From positions 1 through 7,310 of the forward strand of contig CANQLF010000077.1 of the NCBI GenBank assembly GCA_947624635.1: a stretch of 7,310 nt of DNA, in the 5' to 3' direction. Source of the stretch: an uncultured Bacilli bacterium (GTDB taxonomy: Bacteria; Bacillota_I; Bacilli_A; RF39; UBA660). Below, in pieces: positions 6,047-7,310 of the stretch; the stretch's first letter is position 1; each line of letters begins with the position of its first letter. Both the position numbers and the translations under genes were made by a program. Under the pieces are notes generated by a model. The model made no database searches and was not told the origin of the DNA. It saw only the letters and a list, made by a program, of their open reading frames with translations.

Positions 6047-7310
6047 TTATCCAATAATCCATGGATTTTGTTTTGTTCCAGGTGCATTTTCAGAATCGTT
6101 ATTATTTACTGTAAATGGTGCATCTGCCTTTATTGTTATAACAGGACGAGCCGCAGCAACTTCTCCGACAATGATATCGTAGCCGATAGAATTCAAGTAC
6201 AAGTTGCTAGAATCCCAAAAGTATACATCAGAAATAGAAGATGGCGAAATTGTCCAAAAATTTGTTTTATTATTTAAATATGTTGTGTTATTTGTTACTG
6301 TTTTTTTAACTAATGCTCCTGCATATACCATTTCATCTGCTGTAATTAATCCTGCTTTTGCTATTACTTTATCTTTATCTCTTGCACATTTTAATGTTGG
6401 TTCTGGTGGATATTTTTCTAATCTTGTATATACTGCATCATAACTTTCACTTCTATCATTGCAAAATTCAGTATCTTGTATTAAATTTGCTAATTCTCTA
6501 TTTTTTTGACATTCTACACATTCTTCTTCTGAATTATCAAATGTTTCTTTATACCAATCATCTATCGTTCGATTTATTTTTACTCCTTTATAATCTGGTG
6601 ATCCATAATAATCATCATATACATGATATCCTTCTTCTGTATCACCTTCTATATTATGTTCTGCTATTAATTTTACACTTCCATCCTCATTTATTCGCAC
6701 TATTCTCCATAACATTGGACTCCCTTTTCGTGCTACTGTTTGTTGTTTATCACTTGAACCATTCCATACCATATTTTGTACATTTTTTGTGTACGTTCCA
6801 AATTGTACATAATTGTTATTTACTGCTCCTCTATAATAATATATGTCTTTAGTACTTCCATCCTCCGATGTTGCTATATCGTCTTCTAATTTACATAAAC
6901 CTTTGTCTGTTGAAGTTTCTGTAAATTGTGGCTCTGTTTTTATAACTTCTTTTTTTAATATTGTTTGTGTTAAAGTTAATTGTTCAGGTGCTTTTGTATC
7001 TCCATTTATTATTACATCAAACGTTAATCCTTGTAATTTGTTTTGTTTATTTCCTGTATCTTCTATATATACATATAATTTATAATTATGTATATGTCCT
7101 TCTGTATTTACTGCTTTTATTTCTTTTTTGCTTACTATTACTTGTTCTGCATTAGGGTTTGTAAAATCTCCTTCTTTTACTAATTTATTTGTATTATCAT
7201 ATAATTTATATTTTACATCTTTTAATTCTCCACCTTCTAATGTTACATCATCTATTTCTTCATTTAATGATAGTCTATTAGTACTTAATCTTAAAAAGTA
7301 TTTTACATCT
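6047..7310 (-). CDS. Large surface protein with camelysin-like part and WRIVRINEDG/FCNDRS domain (partial, N-terminus off window)
   Basis: The frame is open from the right edge to TAA 6047-6049, giving 420 C-terminal residues; the start is outside. An ATG at 6772 is internal, because the frame stays open before it. Residues 1-115 contain LEGGELKDVKYKLYD and NYKLYVYIEDTGNKQN, resembling the TasA/camelysin-like protein at the left edge. After a linker come motifs I recognise from large exported proteins of uncultured gut Bacilli: YYYRGAVNNNYVQFG (157-171), WRIVRINEDGSVKLI (201-215), DDWYKETF (250-257), FCNDRS (282-287), PTLKCARDKDK (304-314), GLITADEMVYAG (320-331), FWTISP (351-356), ARPVITIK (387-394) and a terminal NPWII. 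This resembles the DUF6273-type domain of unknown function. Five cysteines (139, 264, 267, 283, 308) could form disulfides outside the cell. No cell-wall anchor or membrane segment ends it. It is probably exported through a signal peptide beyond the window. Confidence 0.8.
   Translation of the reverse strand, partial: DVKYFLRLSTNRLSLNEEIDDVTLEGGELKDVKYKLYDNTNKLVKEGDFTNPNAEQVIVSKKEIKAVNTEGHIHNYKLYVYIEDTGNKQNKLQGLTFDVIINGDTKAPEQLTLTQTILKKEVIKTEPQFTETSTDKGLCKLEDDIATSEDGSTKDIYYYRGAVNNNYVQFGTYTKNVQNMVWNGSSDKQQTVARKGSPMLWRIVRINEDGSVKLIAEHNIEGDTEEGYHVYDDYYGSPDYKGVKINRTIDDWYKETFDNSEEECVECQKNRELANLIQDTEFCNDRSESYDAVYTRLEKYPPEPTLKCARDKDKVIAKAGLITADEMVYAGALVKKTVTNNTTYLNNKTNFWTISPSSISDVYFWDSSNLYLNSIGYDIIVGEVAAARPVITIKADAPFTVNNNDSENAPGTKQNPWIIG

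Noticed and set aside
6358..6852. Plus-strand open frame rich in Leu, Tyr and His opposite the surface gene
   Set aside because: Its composition is that of antisense AT-rich coding DNA; it has no ribosome binding site or family motif, and the minus frame carries clear domain motifs.
1..7310. CRISPR arrays, tRNA or rRNA genes, insertion sequences
   Set aside because: No regularly spaced direct repeats, no tRNA or rRNA signature and no transposase motifs were seen on either strand.

Overview
The window is a very AT-rich chromosomal segment. Coding is mostly on the minus strand. It looks like a low-GC member of the Bacilli close to the Mollicutes, such as an uncultured gut lineage of the RF39/Erysipelotrichales type. 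The reasons are the base composition, a short SMC of about 980 residues (the length typical of Mollicutes SMC), and two surface proteins of kinds common in such gut genomes. All tryptophans I checked are TGG and no frame needs TGA read-through, so the standard bacterial code applies, not the Mycoplasma code. The lineage is an inference.

Layout, left to right. (1) 1-560, minus: the N-terminal part of a secreted protein with a SipW/TasA-type signal peptide, running off the left edge. (2) 561-680: its control region, with an unusual run of eight G (minus strand) between a -35-like and a -10-like element, and a 12-bp perfect dyad that overlaps the -10 and the ribosome binding site. (3) 681-1496, minus: a membrane CDP-alcohol phosphatidyltransferase (PgsA-like) with an extra charged tail. 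(4) 1497-1615: divergent promoters. (5) 1616-2191, plus: a YigZ/IMPACT (UPF0029) protein. (6) 2181-2220: a perfect hairpin shared by two converging genes and containing both stop codons. (7) 2210-5149, minus: smc. (8) 5268-5873, minus: a small protein that looks like an SGNH/GDSL hydrolase fold with degraded catalytic residues. (9) 6047-7310, minus: the C-terminal 420 residues of a large surface protein whose start lies beyond the right edge.

Each complete gene appears to be its own transcription unit: sigma-A-type promoters of the TTGaca-17-TATAAT class and hairpin/U-tract terminators separate them. The core genes (lipid synthesis, chromosome folding, YigZ) are ordinary. The two edge genes are surface proteins that share a segment of sequence, so they belong to one paralogous exported family. 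The most interesting element is the possibly phase-variable promoter of the left surface gene.
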